From Hymenobacter arizonensis (GTDB lineage: Bacteria > Bacteroidota > Bacteroidia > Cytophagales > Hymenobacteraceae), in NCBI RefSeq assembly GCF_900115775.1, contig NZ_FOXS01000008.1, positions 158,640 to 222,639 of the forward strand: DNA of 64,000 nucleotides, written 5' to 3'. The first letter of the stretch is position 1; each line of letters starts with the position of its first letter. The notes beneath the pieces were generated by a model that saw only the letters and a list, made by a program, of their open reading frames with translations, searched no databases and was not told the DNA's origin. The position numbers were made by a program, and so were the translations under genes. This document shows, one piece after another, positions 1 through 7,530 of the stretch.

Positions 1-1
1 A

Positions 2-265
2 GCGCCGGCGGTTGCTGGCTTGCGAGACGCGGGCGCTGTGGTGCGGGAGGTGGCGGGCGAGCAACCGGGCCAGGTCGTGCTGACGGTGCATTATCATACG
101 CAGCGACACAAGTTGTCGAGCATTACGCAGACACTCGATGATTTGGCGTATCGCAGCCCCGGAATAACGGTGGATGAATCAGTAGCCGCGAGGACGGCGC
201 GGGGCGGGGAAGAACCGCCAGCAAAATCACTCGGGAAAAGCGTGGGATACGGGCTAGGTGATTGA
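2..265 (+). CDS. Possible C-terminal end of an unidentified gene cut by the window edge
   Basis: An open frame enters from the left edge and stops at 263-265, giving about 87 residues with no recognisable motif. The middle (residues around QVVLTVHYHTQRHKL) has plausible protein composition, while the tail is rich in Gly, Lys and Ala. It lies next to IS5 transposase debris, so it may be the end of a real gene or simply an open frame in GC-rich DNA. No function can be given. Confidence 0.25.
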   Translation, partial: APAVAGLRDAGAVVREVAGEQPGQVVLTVHYHTQRHKLSSITQTLDDLAYRSPGITVDESVAARTARGGEEPPAKSLGKSVGYGLGD

Positions 266-275
266 TTAGGAAGTG

Positions 276-673
276 TTAACAGTCGCGTAGCCAGAGGACG
301 GTTGCGGCTATATGAACGAAGGCTAAAAAATGCGCATCGAGTTTGTCATAGCGTGTCGCGACGCGGCGAAACTGCTTGAGGCGGCTGAAGAGCCGATCGA
401 CAGGGTGGCGTTGGGCGTAGCGAGCGGCGTCGTAGGCGCGGCGGTGGCGGCGCTTGCGCCGGGGCGGAATCACGGCGCAGGTGCCGCGGGCCGCGAGCGC
501 GGCCACGAGCGGGTCGGAGTCGTAGCCCCGGTCGGCCACGAGGTGGGCCGGGGCCAGGCCCTCGAGCAGCGGCAAGGCTGGCGGGGCATCGGGGCGCTGG
601 CCGGCCGTCAGGTAGCCCCGCACCAAGCGTCCCCGGGCGTCGGCCACGACGTGCAGTTTACTGGTCTACGCTT
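276..673 (-). pseudogene. IS5-type transposase, C-terminal half only
   Basis: Minus-strand reading from about 673 begins at SKLHVVADARGRLVRG and runs to WLRDC before the stop at 276. This is the second half of an IS5-family (IS427-like) DDE transposase. The second catalytic Asp lies in VADRGYD and the Glu region is replaced by the usual R-x-F-x-R-L-K pattern near PVDRLFSRLKQFRRVATRYDK. The N-terminal half with the first catalytic Asp is missing: an in-frame TAG and unrelated sequence lie immediately upstream. The missing half is found, on the other strand, at 46602-46991; the two pieces meet at almost the same residue. Non-functional alone. Confidence 0.8.
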
Positions 674-751
674 TTTCATCAAGTCTGCTTCTGCAACTCC
701 TTGTTCAGTAACCCCATCGTGATAACTGCTGCCTCCTGAACTGACAATCCA

Positions 752-1090
752 TCACCCGCCCATTAGGTCAGCGGGTTTGGTGGTCCTGTGCTGGGCCTGT
801 CGGCGGAACCACTCCCGGCGCTTGATCCATTTCTTGGACCGGACGGGCGGGTCGGAAGCGGGCTGGGGGCGTCGCGGCTGCTCCCGATGGCTTTTCTGGG
901 TGTTACAGGGCGCGCACAGGGTTTATAGATTGTACTGCTCGTTGGTTCCGCCGAAGCACCGGGGGGTGATGTGGTCGATGGTCAGGTCCTGCGTGGCGCC
1001 GCACCAAGCACACTCTTTGGGAAGCTTAGCGCGCAGCTTCTGTTTGTATTTGGATTTGAGGGGAGGGCGGATGGGCCGTGAGAAAAGCAA
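752..1090 (-). pseudogene. HNH endonuclease gene with an in-frame stop
   Basis: Reading the minus strand gives an HNH domain: CAWCGATQDLTIDHITPRC, then a Gly-Gly-x-Asn segment, then an in-frame TAA at 923-925, then TLCAPCNTQKSH and a basic tail ending at the TGA at 752-754. Both zinc-knuckle Cys pairs (CxxC before and after) and the D-H-I core are intact, so the TAA (a CAA Gln to stop change would explain it) is the main lesion. No ATG lies upstream in frame; a TAG closes the frame near 1225 and a TTG near 1090 is the best remaining start. Such small HNH proteins occur in mobile elements and phages. Its own role is unknown. Confidence 0.7.
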
Positions 1091-1258
1091 CGAAAGGCAA
1101 GGCGGCGAAGGGTGTTGCGCGAAGCACGGGATGCCAGCCAGGACAGGAAGGGTATGCCCGCGCAGGGAATTGATGAATAGCGCAAAGATTCCTCTCTCAG
1201 ATAGTCCACAGGCCCTTTTGCGGTTCTAATTTCGGATGCTTGGGAAATGCATAATGCA

Positions 1259-2185
1259 TTAAGAAGCTGCGCGCCGGCCGTTGGGGCCGCGTTTTCCATT
1301 TTTACTCTTCGTTATTGCTTCCGCTACCAGGTCTGCCAGGACCTGCAAAGGGCATTCTCCCATCGCCTCCGCCAACGCCACAACCGCATTTACCGACAGG
1401 CGGCCTGGGTTCTCCCGCGCTTCCGTCAGCGAAGCGGCACTGATGCGCAGCTTGGCGCAGAGCTCGCGGACCCGAAACCCAAACTTGCCATCTCCCCGCG
1501 GGTGCTTCAGCACGATGTTGCGGAACGTACGCCGCCGCGACGCATTTCGACGCGGGGCGGGGGCCAGCGTATTCTGTTGCCCCGTCGCGGGCACCGATGG
1601 GGCCCCGTCGGACCCCTCCCGCCTTTCGTCGCGCGAACCAACGGTGTCCTCCGCAGGGTCCGTCATCGGCACGGGCTGTTCGAGGGCCGGCGGGCTCGCA
1701 TTGTTCGGCGGTAACTGAAAGGCTTCCGGCGTTGCATTGCACGAGGGCGGTGGCACCGCGGGACCCTGAGCCAGTTTCTTAAGCAACGCCTGGGCGAGGG
1801 GGCTAGGCACCCGCAGGTTTTCTCGCAATTCAGCCAGTGCTCGAACGGCTTGCTGTTGATAAGCTATGGGTGCCTCAGCCTCCCACGCGAGGGGCGTTAA
1901 ATCAACCGGCTGGTCCCGCGCCGACCCTCCTGGGGAGGCGGCCAAGCGGAGGACCCGACGCGTGAGGGAATACCAATCAAAGGTCACGGCGTTGCCGGTG
2001 ACCAACACATCGGGTTGCAGTTGTCGGAGCATGTCGCCCCACGTTGCCCAACTTAAGGTGGGGAAGTGGCGCTCCAGTCGCGCGTGGGCCTCCGTCAGCG
2101 CCTGCGCCACCAGCAGCGATGAAGCGTGCGCAAAGGAAATGCGCCGGGGACCGGCATTCGAAAGCGGCAAATCATTAATTTTCAT
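1259..2185 (-). CDS. Uncharacterised protein with C-terminal HTH-like domain
   Basis: A 308-residue protein I do not recognise as a named family. The N-terminal half (about 1-150) is helical and contains RHFPTLSWATWGDML and QPDVLVTGN. The middle (about 150-220) is a Pro/Ala/Asn-rich low-complexity linker. Residues about 225-290 (from FRVRELCAKLRISAASL to VVALAEAMG) look like an XRE-type helix-turn-helix, and the C-terminus is basic. A decayed paralogue of the N-terminal half lies immediately upstream at 2199-2960, also on the minus strand, and XRE regulators sit nearby. A DNA-binding or regulatory role is a guess from the HTH-like segment. Confidence 0.6.
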   Translation of the reverse strand: MKINDLPLSNAGPRRISFAHASSLLVAQALTEAHARLERHFPTLSWATWGDMLRQLQPDVLVTGNAVTFDWYSLTRRVLRLAASPGGSARDQPVDLTPLAWEAEAPIAYQQQAVRALAELRENLRVPSPLAQALLKKLAQGPAVPPPSCNATPEAFQLPPNNASPPALEQPVPMTDPAEDTVGSRDERREGSDGAPSVPATGQQNTLAPAPRRNASRRRTFRNIVLKHPRGDGKFGFRVRELCAKLRISAASLTEARENPGRLSVNAVVALAEAMGECPLQVLADLVAEAITKSKNGKRGPNGRRAAS

Positions 2186-2198
2186 CGGGGATAAACGT

Positions 2199-2960
2199 TA
2201 AGTTGCCGAAGCTGAAGCCGCCGGTAGAGTGGTTGGGCTCGGCGACGAGCAACTGGCGAGCCGCAAACTGCTGGCGAGAAACAGGAGCGGGTAGGGCGTG
2301 AAGAAGTGGTGAGAAGCGGCCAGCATGAGCTGAGAAAGGAAAAGCAGGAAAAAAGGGAATTTCTGGCCCCCGGTAGCTGTTCGGCTCGCCCCGGGCGTCG
2401 CGCAACGCTGGCAATCGCCCGGGGATGGCGGCGCGGGCTTGCTCCAATCCCGCGCTATGGGGACGCTCGTGCGGGCCTGGTTCCGTGGCCTCGTAGACCT
2501 CAGGGGCCACCTTGTTGCCCGCGGCCACGCGAGTGACCAGGCGGTAAGCAGCGGGACTGCAGGCCAGCGGGGCCGCTTCAATTTCAGTCAGGGCATCGAT
2601 GGCGTCGTCTTGGTGGTCGACCAGCTGCTGGGCAAAATAGGGGGCAAGTGGCCCGATGAAATAGGGCTGGATGACGTCCGTTTCCAGATGCGCAAACAGG
2701 CAGCGCGCCATTCGTTTGGGGCCTGATTTGTCGAGGTGAACGGTTTGCAGTGACCCAGAGGTCGTGCTGCACCGTGAGGATCGCCTGGGCCCAACTTTCC
2801 CAATCCAGGCCGGGGTAGTGGTCCTACGTTTCTTCCTGGACGAAGACAAGGGCCCGGGACAGCTGCAAAAGCGATGCTTGGGAGAAGGGATGCGGAGAGG
2901 ACAGCCAGACGCAGGAAAAGCGTCGTTGTAATCGTATATCACCACAAGGCGAATGTATTT
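2199..2960 (-). pseudogene. Decayed paralogue of the 1259-2185 gene
   Basis: The minus strand shows protein-like sequence that jumps between frames. One frame has VWLSSPHPFSQASLLQLSRA, a TAG stop, then HYPGLDWESWAQAILTVQHD and LWVTAN. Another frame then carries PLAPYFAQQLVDHQDDAID and SPAAYRLVTRVAAGNKV. These pieces match the neighbouring gene in order: HYPGLDWESW...HDLWVTAN against HFPTLSWATW...PDVLVTGN, and the later helix pair against YQQQAVRALAEL and SPLAQALLKKLAQG. At least one stop and one frameshift interrupt it, and the HTH end is not found. Read as a broken tandem duplicate. A 302-residue open frame covering the area mixes true and false frame. Confidence 0.55.
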
Positions 2961-2990
2961 GGGGTCTAGTTTCCCGAAGTAAAAAACGAG

Positions 2991-3200
2991 GTGGGTTTGC
3001 AAGCCTTCAGCCAGCACCTGCGGCGGTTGCGCGAGACACGGGCTGGAGTCACCAGCGCTGGCCGACGCGTCCAAGCCAACCATCTACCGGCTGGATACGG
3101 CCCGCCACCCCCTGACGCTCAACGTGCTGGTCACGCTGGCTCCGGGACTGGAAATCTCGCTCCGCGAGTTCATGAATTTCCCATACCACCAACTCTTTCC
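2991..3200 (+). pseudogene. XRE-family regulator with frameshifts
   Basis: Plus-strand sequence encodes an XRE helix-turn-helix in two frames: FSQHLRRLRETR in the first, then LADASKPTIYRLDTARHPLT and LVTLAPGLEISLREFMNFP in another. Putting the pieces together gives a normal HTH_XRE domain in which the turn is disrupted by small indels around 3040-3080, and the usual G-V-S before KPTIYRLD is missing. The gene overlaps, on the opposite strand, the start of the decayed 2199-2960 gene. A second, intact XRE gene lies downstream at 3686. Confidence 0.6.
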
Positions 3201-3293
3201 GTTAAATCAGCAGCGAAGGCTGCCTGGCTTCAGCAACCTTGCAGCGGGGGCTCGCAGCAGGTGTACACCGGTAGCCCTGGACGTTTCCCATCC

Positions 3294-3530
3294 TCAAAGT
3301 GGCCGGGACGCTGCCGTTGGAGGGAGCGAAGTGCTTTGGTCCCGCAGGCGTTTTTTGGCGGAACGCCGTGCGGCCCGCTCAATGCGCTGGGAAGACCAGT
3401 AACGCTCGTCGGCGCGGTCGTTATTCTCGAACTCTTGCATGGCCTGCCAAATGAGGGATCTGTGCGAATTACTTGGTGCGGATGCCATTTGAACGACAGA
3501 AGTTGATGCTGGGACCGGGATATCATCCAC
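3294..3530 (-). CDS. Small hypothetical ORF
   Basis: A 78-codon minus-strand frame with a believable central part (SLIWQAMQEF, then RADERYWSSQRIERAARRSA). No family recognised. It lies in decayed DNA between a broken and an intact XRE gene, and the competing frames on both strands are also open, so it may be spurious. Confidence 0.22.
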   Translation of the reverse strand: MDDIPVPASTSVVQMASAPSNSHRSLIWQAMQEFENNDRADERYWSSQRIERAARRSAKKRLRDQSTSLPPTAASRPL

Positions 3531-3623
3531 TGATACGACCCCCTGTGATGTATAAAACTAAAATCTATTGCATTATACAGCATAAATAGGTTCTGTTCAA
3601 AACATAATTACAGCAAAATGCTA

Positions 3624-3631
3624 TATTTTTG
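3624..3631 (+). promoter_or_regulatory. Possible -7 promoter element for the XRE gene
   Basis: TATTTTTG fits the Bacteroidota -7 consensus TAnnTTTG and lies 54 nt before the ATG at 3686, in AT-rich DNA. No clear TTG is seen at the -33 distance, so this is tentative. Confidence 0.3.
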
Positions 3632-3685
3632 ATGTAAAATACAGAGTAAGAAGCGCTTAATTTTGCTTAAATTCAGCGTTCAAGT

Positions 3686-4087
3686 ATGTATTTTGCCAAA
3701 AACCTGCGCTTTTTGCGGCGTAGAGCCGAGTGGTCTCAGTCTGACTTAGGCGACAAAATAGCCACTGATTACAATACGATTAGCCGGTATGAAAGCGGTA
3801 AATCGACCCCCAAGCTGGAAGCGCTGACCAAACTCGCTCAGGTGTTTAACGTCAGCATTGAGGACCTGCGCAACGTGGACCTAACCAAGCCAGCCAGCGT
3901 TGCTCAGGTGGAAGAGCCAGGGAAAGACTATTTAAGCAATAACCGCCGGCCTACAGCGTCTCTGCCAACAAAGCCAGTAAACCACCCCTTTATCGTCTTG
4001 ATAGAATTAGATGGCACGATGGCCTCGTTGGAGCGCGCCGTTGCGCGCCTCACGGCTGTCAACGACGTGATTGCCACTACGGGTTAG
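3686..4087 (+). CDS. XRE-family transcriptional regulator
   Basis: A 133-residue protein with a complete HTH_XRE domain at residues 1-62: FAKNLRFLRRRAEWSQSDLG, then YNTISRYESGKSTPKLEAL, then FNVSIEDLRNVDL. The remaining 70 residues form a linker and a short helix (MASLERAVARLTAVND) that may dimerise the protein. This is the layout of small phage- and plasmid-type repressors. It is transcribed alone; the next gene starts about 100 nt later. The AT-rich upstream DNA is a likely operator region. The regulated genes are unknown. Confidence 0.85.
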   Translation: MYFAKNLRFLRRRAEWSQSDLGDKIATDYNTISRYESGKSTPKLEALTKLAQVFNVSIEDLRNVDLTKPASVAQVEEPGKDYLSNNRRPTASLPTKPVNHPFIVLIELDGTMASLERAVARLTAVNDVIATTG

Positions 4088-4189
4088 CCCGGCCGCTTCC
4101 CGGCGCGCCACTGCCCCGCAGCCAAGCAAGCGAGGGACAGGGCCTGGGTTGCCCACGCCGACACAGTTTCGGCTGGCTGAATCGATAAG

Positions 4190-4705
4190 GTGGACTTACC
4201 TTTTATAGCTTATTTTGTCGGACCTGCCTTGGGGCAGTCCCTGTTTTCGCCCAACGCCCCCGTGCTTCTTATGGAAAATAAGGATGTTGAAGCGCGGGTC
4301 TGGATTCAGATTTCTGAACCGGGCCTGCCAGTTCGCTCTGCCTCGCTGGACATTAAAAGCGCCAGCCAGTTGGCATCCCAACTAGGTTTTCCAGTTTCCG
4401 ACGAGATGCTCGCCGACTCTGGCTTTCGCGAGAAGCACGCCGTTTCACTCGCCTCGAACATCAAAGACAACCAGGGCACCACGGTGTACGAACTGGACGT
4501 GATTGCAGTGGGTGACCCCCGCGATTGGCGCAGCTATCACCTGCTTCGTCACGGGTGGTGTGGACCGGAGCAGCCGTTCACCCTACACCGAGCAGGTGAG
4601 GTGATCAACTGGAGTTCGGGTGCCGCCGCGAGATGTACCCGAATTGGTAATTACCACGAAAATGCGGAAGCGTACCGGAATCTTATATTTACGCACTTTC
4701 GATAG
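4190..4705 (+). CDS. Hypothetical protein, 171 aa
   Basis: Unrecognised. The start is a GTG at 4190. The protein has alternating beta-like stretches (ARVWIQISEPG, TVYELDVIAVGDP) and several Trp and His residues toward the C-terminus (SYHLLRHGWCGPEQP). No signal peptide or membrane segment. It follows the XRE gene by about 100 nt on the same strand and could be its partner, but nothing ties the two beyond position. Confidence 0.5.
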   Translation: MDLPFIAYFVGPALGQSLFSPNAPVLLMENKDVEARVWIQISEPGLPVRSASLDIKSASQLASQLGFPVSDEMLADSGFREKHAVSLASNIKDNQGTTVYELDVIAVGDPRDWRSYHLLRHGWCGPEQPFTLHRAGEVINWSSGAAARCTRIGNYHENAEAYRNLIFTHFR

Positions 4706-4886
4706 CCAATCAAAAGCCACGCCGTCCGCGTCTTAACCACAGACTAAGGCTAACGCATCCAGAACCAGCTATTATTTTGCGGCGCTGGGCCGAATCTCAC
4801 GGAAGGGGCGCAGAAGAAGTGAATACCCTAGTTAGCGGCCAAACGATTAGCGGCGAGAGGCGTCGCGAGGCAAGGCAGACCTAAGC

Positions 4887-5087
4887 CTACGCCTTCTGTG
4901 ACTGCAGGTACCGGTATACGTCGGCAAGGGCGGGGCCCACGGCCAATACGGCTTGACGAAGCCGCTTAGGGGTGCAGCCGAGCGCTTCGCACCACTCGAG
5001 CACTGCTTCGTCGTCGTCTAAACAAATGTAGTTGCCTTCCCGGCGGGCATTATGAGAGGAGGGGTTGAGCATATGGTAGAGAAGCAA
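4887..5087 (-). CDS. DUF3606 family small protein
   Basis: Up to 66 residues from a TTG at 5087; the ATG at 5072-5070 (MLNPSSHN...) is an alternative start. The C-terminal 45 residues match the DUF3606 pattern: two strands ending in DDDEAVLEWCEALGC, then TPKRLRQAVLAVGPALADVY. DUF3606 proteins are small, of unknown function and common in Bacteroidota. A second, diverged copy lies upstream at 5326-5511 on the same strand. Confidence 0.6.
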   Translation of the reverse strand: MLLYHMLNPSSHNARREGNYICLDDDEAVLEWCEALGCTPKRLRQAVLAVGPALADVYRYLQSQKA

Positions 5088-5325
5088 TAGAAAGGTTTGT
5101 ACATGGTCAGCAGCTGCGCCAGCTGGCGGTTAGCGCCGGTAGCGTTGGGTGAAGATCCCAGGTGACCCAGCAGGGTCGCTCTATTGGGCAAAGGCCGTCA
5201 CAATGCCCGGCGTTTCGAAGCAGGAGCCCGGCGGCCAGCAAAAGGGCAGCAGGAAGAAATAAGTCCCCTGGTTAGTGGGCAAATCAAGTCCCAGCTGCTT
5301 AAGGAGGGCAGGAGTTGAGGCGGCA

Positions 5326-5511
5326 TTACCGGTTCAGGTGGGCTCGCACGTCGGCCATGAGCGGGCCCACCGCGAGCACGGCGTTGCGCAGCCGAGTTTC
5401 CGTGCAGTTGAGCGTCTGGCACCAGTAGTTCACCTCCACGGAGGACTTTACATTGACACGGTCTGGGTCAGCTGGAAGGGGAGAAGTCAAAACGTATATA
5501 AATTTGTGTAA
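5326..5511 (-). CDS. Second DUF3606-like gene, start codon unclear
   Basis: The minus strand from about 5511 reads HKFIYVLTSPLPADPDRVNV, then SSVEVNYWCQTLNC, then TETRLRNAVLAVGPLMADV and a TAA at 5326-5328. It lines up with the neighbouring DUF3606 gene: EVNYWCQTLNCTETRLRNAVLAVGP against AVLEWCEALGCTPKRLRQAVLAVGP. The frame is open back to a TAG near 5531 but has no ATG; CTG or TTA codons occupy the expected position. Either it uses a rare start or it has lost its start codon. The coding part is otherwise undamaged. Confidence 0.5.
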   Translation of the reverse strand, partial: LHKFIYVLTSPLPADPDRVNVKSSVEVNYWCQTLNCTETRLRNAVLAVGPLMADVRAHLNR

Positions 5512-5627
5512 CAGAAGGTTAACGTCGGGCTAGCAGCGTTGCAGTGCGAAAGCGAAGCACAGCGCCGATCCTACGGCGGTAAATAGGTAGTTGGCTGCTT
5601 TAGATAAGCCAGTGAAATGAGGGAGCG

Positions 5628-7373
5628 TTATTTTTTGAGTTGCCTCCATTCTAGGGCTGTAACCACGTAGCCGGGTTTGAGATCCGTTACCCTGACGCCG
5701 GATAATTCACGATTCGCGGCAATCCGCGTGGGCAGGACGAAAAGTGGCACGAGCGGCGCCTGCCGCTGCATCAGGGTCTGAAACCGGCGCAGCAACTGCC
5801 GTTGTCGGCGCGGAGAAGTAGCGGCGGCCACTTCGGCCAGAAATCGGTCGCTGGCTGGGGTGCCAAACCCGGTTAAGTTGCTGACTCCAACGTATTGGGA
5901 ACCCAGGATGGGGGCGAAGTTGAACACGAACGGATTGCCCTTGAGCGTGCGCAAATACAGATCAAAGTCTCCCGCCAGCAGCAGCCGGTTGAGCGTGGCC
6001 GCTTCCGCGGGCTGCAACTCCACAGGAATGTCCAGGGCGGCCGCGCTGGACCAAAACTGCAGCGCGATGGTGGCAAACAGGGCATCGTCCGCCCGGTAGC
6101 GCAACGTTAAGCGCAGGTGCTGAACACCTCCTCGGTTCCCTGCTGGTCGCCGCCACTCGCCGGCGACGTGCCGCCAGCCGGCTTGCTGCAACTGGGCGGC
6201 CGCGCCGGCGGGGTCGAAAGGAATGAGCTCGAGGCTATCGTTATAGCGCGTCTTGTCCACGGGGTTTATAAGGCCCACCGTGCGGACCCCGACGCCGCGC
6301 TGCGTGGCGTGCAGCAGGCCCTTCGCGTCAAAAAGTCGGCTGAGGGCTCGACGGGTCGGCGCGTCGGCGAGGACGGGTCGGCGCGTATTAAAGCCGGCCG
6401 TGACCACGTTGTGGGATGAGGCCGTGTGCAGGGAGACTGTCCGCCGAGCTTGGTCGGAATTTAGCAGCTGCTCCGCCTGGGCAGCCGTTACCTGGGGGTA
6501 GAGGTCGATATCCCCCCGCCGAAGGGCCAGCCAGGCCGTTCCTTCATTGGGGATGATGGCAAAGCGCAGCGCCCGTGGCCGGGCCTGCAGCACGACGGGG
6601 CCCGGCGCCGGCAACTGGTCAGCCCACCAATCGGCTTTGCGGCGGAAAGTCAGGTTCTGGTCCTTATTCCACGCCGTCAGCCGGTAAGGACCACAACCCG
6701 GCACCGCCTGGCTCAACGATTCATAGCGCCGGGCCAACGCCACCAGCGCCGTATCCGGGGCGCGGTTCGCGGGCCAGTGCTGCAACTGAGCGAGGGAAAA
6801 GCGCCGCAGCCGACCGGTGGGGTCGAGGCTGGCTTCGGACAAGATGGGATAATTGCCCGAGGCTTGCGCGTATTCCGGCGCCTGCCCGGCGCAGGTGATC
6901 GTGAAACGGCGCGCGTCTTTCGCATCAGGGGCGACGGCTTTGATGAAGGCGTATTCCATGCGCAAACTCTCGTTCGGGAGGCCCGGGCAGGCCATCAGTT
7001 TCAATGTAAAAACGACGTCCCGCGCCAGCACCGGCTGGCCCGTGTCCCAGCGCGCCGCCGGTCGCAGGCGGTACGTGAGCAGGGTCAAAGAGTCGCCCAC
7101 CAACTGCCGACGGGGAAACGCTTCCGCCAGGGCCGGGTCAAACGTGCGCAGCGCGTAATTGAGTTGGAGCAGGGCGCAGTGTATGAGGTTAGCGGCTTCG
7201 ATGGCTTGGGGGGTCGAAAGGCGCAAGGGGTCGAGGGCTTCGGGATCCTGCGCCCACCGGATGCGAACGGGCGCGTTCGCGCTAGGCGGGGGCGAAGAAC
7301 AAGCCATTACCCCCAGTAGGATACCGACCCGGCCAATTAGGTGCCTCATAGCGGCGCGCGAAACCTTGTGCAT
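5628..7373 (-). CDS. ABC transporter family-5 (peptide/nickel type) solute-binding lipoprotein
   Basis: 581 residues from an ATG at 7373. The N-terminus is a lipoprotein signal with lipobox VMAC (Cys25) after a hydrophobic stretch, so the mature protein would be membrane-anchored outside the cytoplasmic membrane. The body has the SBP_bac_5 features: an early DPLRLSTPQAIEAANLIHCA segment, LTYRLRPAARWDTGQPVLARD, VPGCGPYRLTAWNKDQNLTF, IPNEGTAWLALRRGDID, FNTRRPVLADAPTRRALS and a C-terminal barrel half. Proteins of this family bind oligopeptides, nickel complexes or sugars and hand them to an ABC permease. No permease or ATPase gene is adjacent, so it acts with a transporter encoded elsewhere or has another role. 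Confidence 0.85.
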   Translation of the reverse strand: MHKVSRAAMRHLIGRVGILLGVMACSSPPPSANAPVRIRWAQDPEALDPLRLSTPQAIEAANLIHCALLQLNYALRTFDPALAEAFPRRQLVGDSLTLLTYRLRPAARWDTGQPVLARDVVFTLKLMACPGLPNESLRMEYAFIKAVAPDAKDARRFTITCAGQAPEYAQASGNYPILSEASLDPTGRLRRFSLAQLQHWPANRAPDTALVALARRYESLSQAVPGCGPYRLTAWNKDQNLTFRRKADWWADQLPAPGPVVLQARPRALRFAIIPNEGTAWLALRRGDIDLYPQVTAAQAEQLLNSDQARRTVSLHTASSHNVVTAGFNTRRPVLADAPTRRALSRLFDAKGLLHATQRGVGVRTVGLINPVDKTRYNDSLELIPFDPAGAAAQLQQAGWRHVAGEWRRPAGNRGGVQHLRLTLRYRADDALFATIALQFWSSAAALDIPVELQPAEAATLNRLLLAGDFDLYLRTLKGNPFVFNFAPILGSQYVGVSNLTGFGTPASDRFLAEVAAATSPRRQRQLLRRFQTLMQRQAPLVPLFVLPTRIAANRELSGVRVTDLKPGYVVTALEWRQLKK

Positions 7374-7511
7374 GATTAACGGAAAGAAATGATAATCAGG
7401 AGGGAAATGGCGGGCGGTACGCCCGTCCGCGCCTCATTGTGGGGGTATTGCGCCGTACGGGAGGGAATAGCGGTGGTTAGCGCGGGCTCGGGCAGTGAGC
7501 GCGCGAGCCCT

Positions 7512-7527
7512 GGGCAAAGCCTTGCCC
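7512..7527. terminator. Weak hairpin after the 520-aa gene
   Basis: GGGCAA / TTGCCC arms four bases apart, extended by a mismatched CCC/GGG outer stem, lie just beyond the stop at 7531 of the minus-strand gene. No T-run follows. Possible terminator or attenuator. Confidence 0.25.
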
Positions 7528-7530
7528 GGG

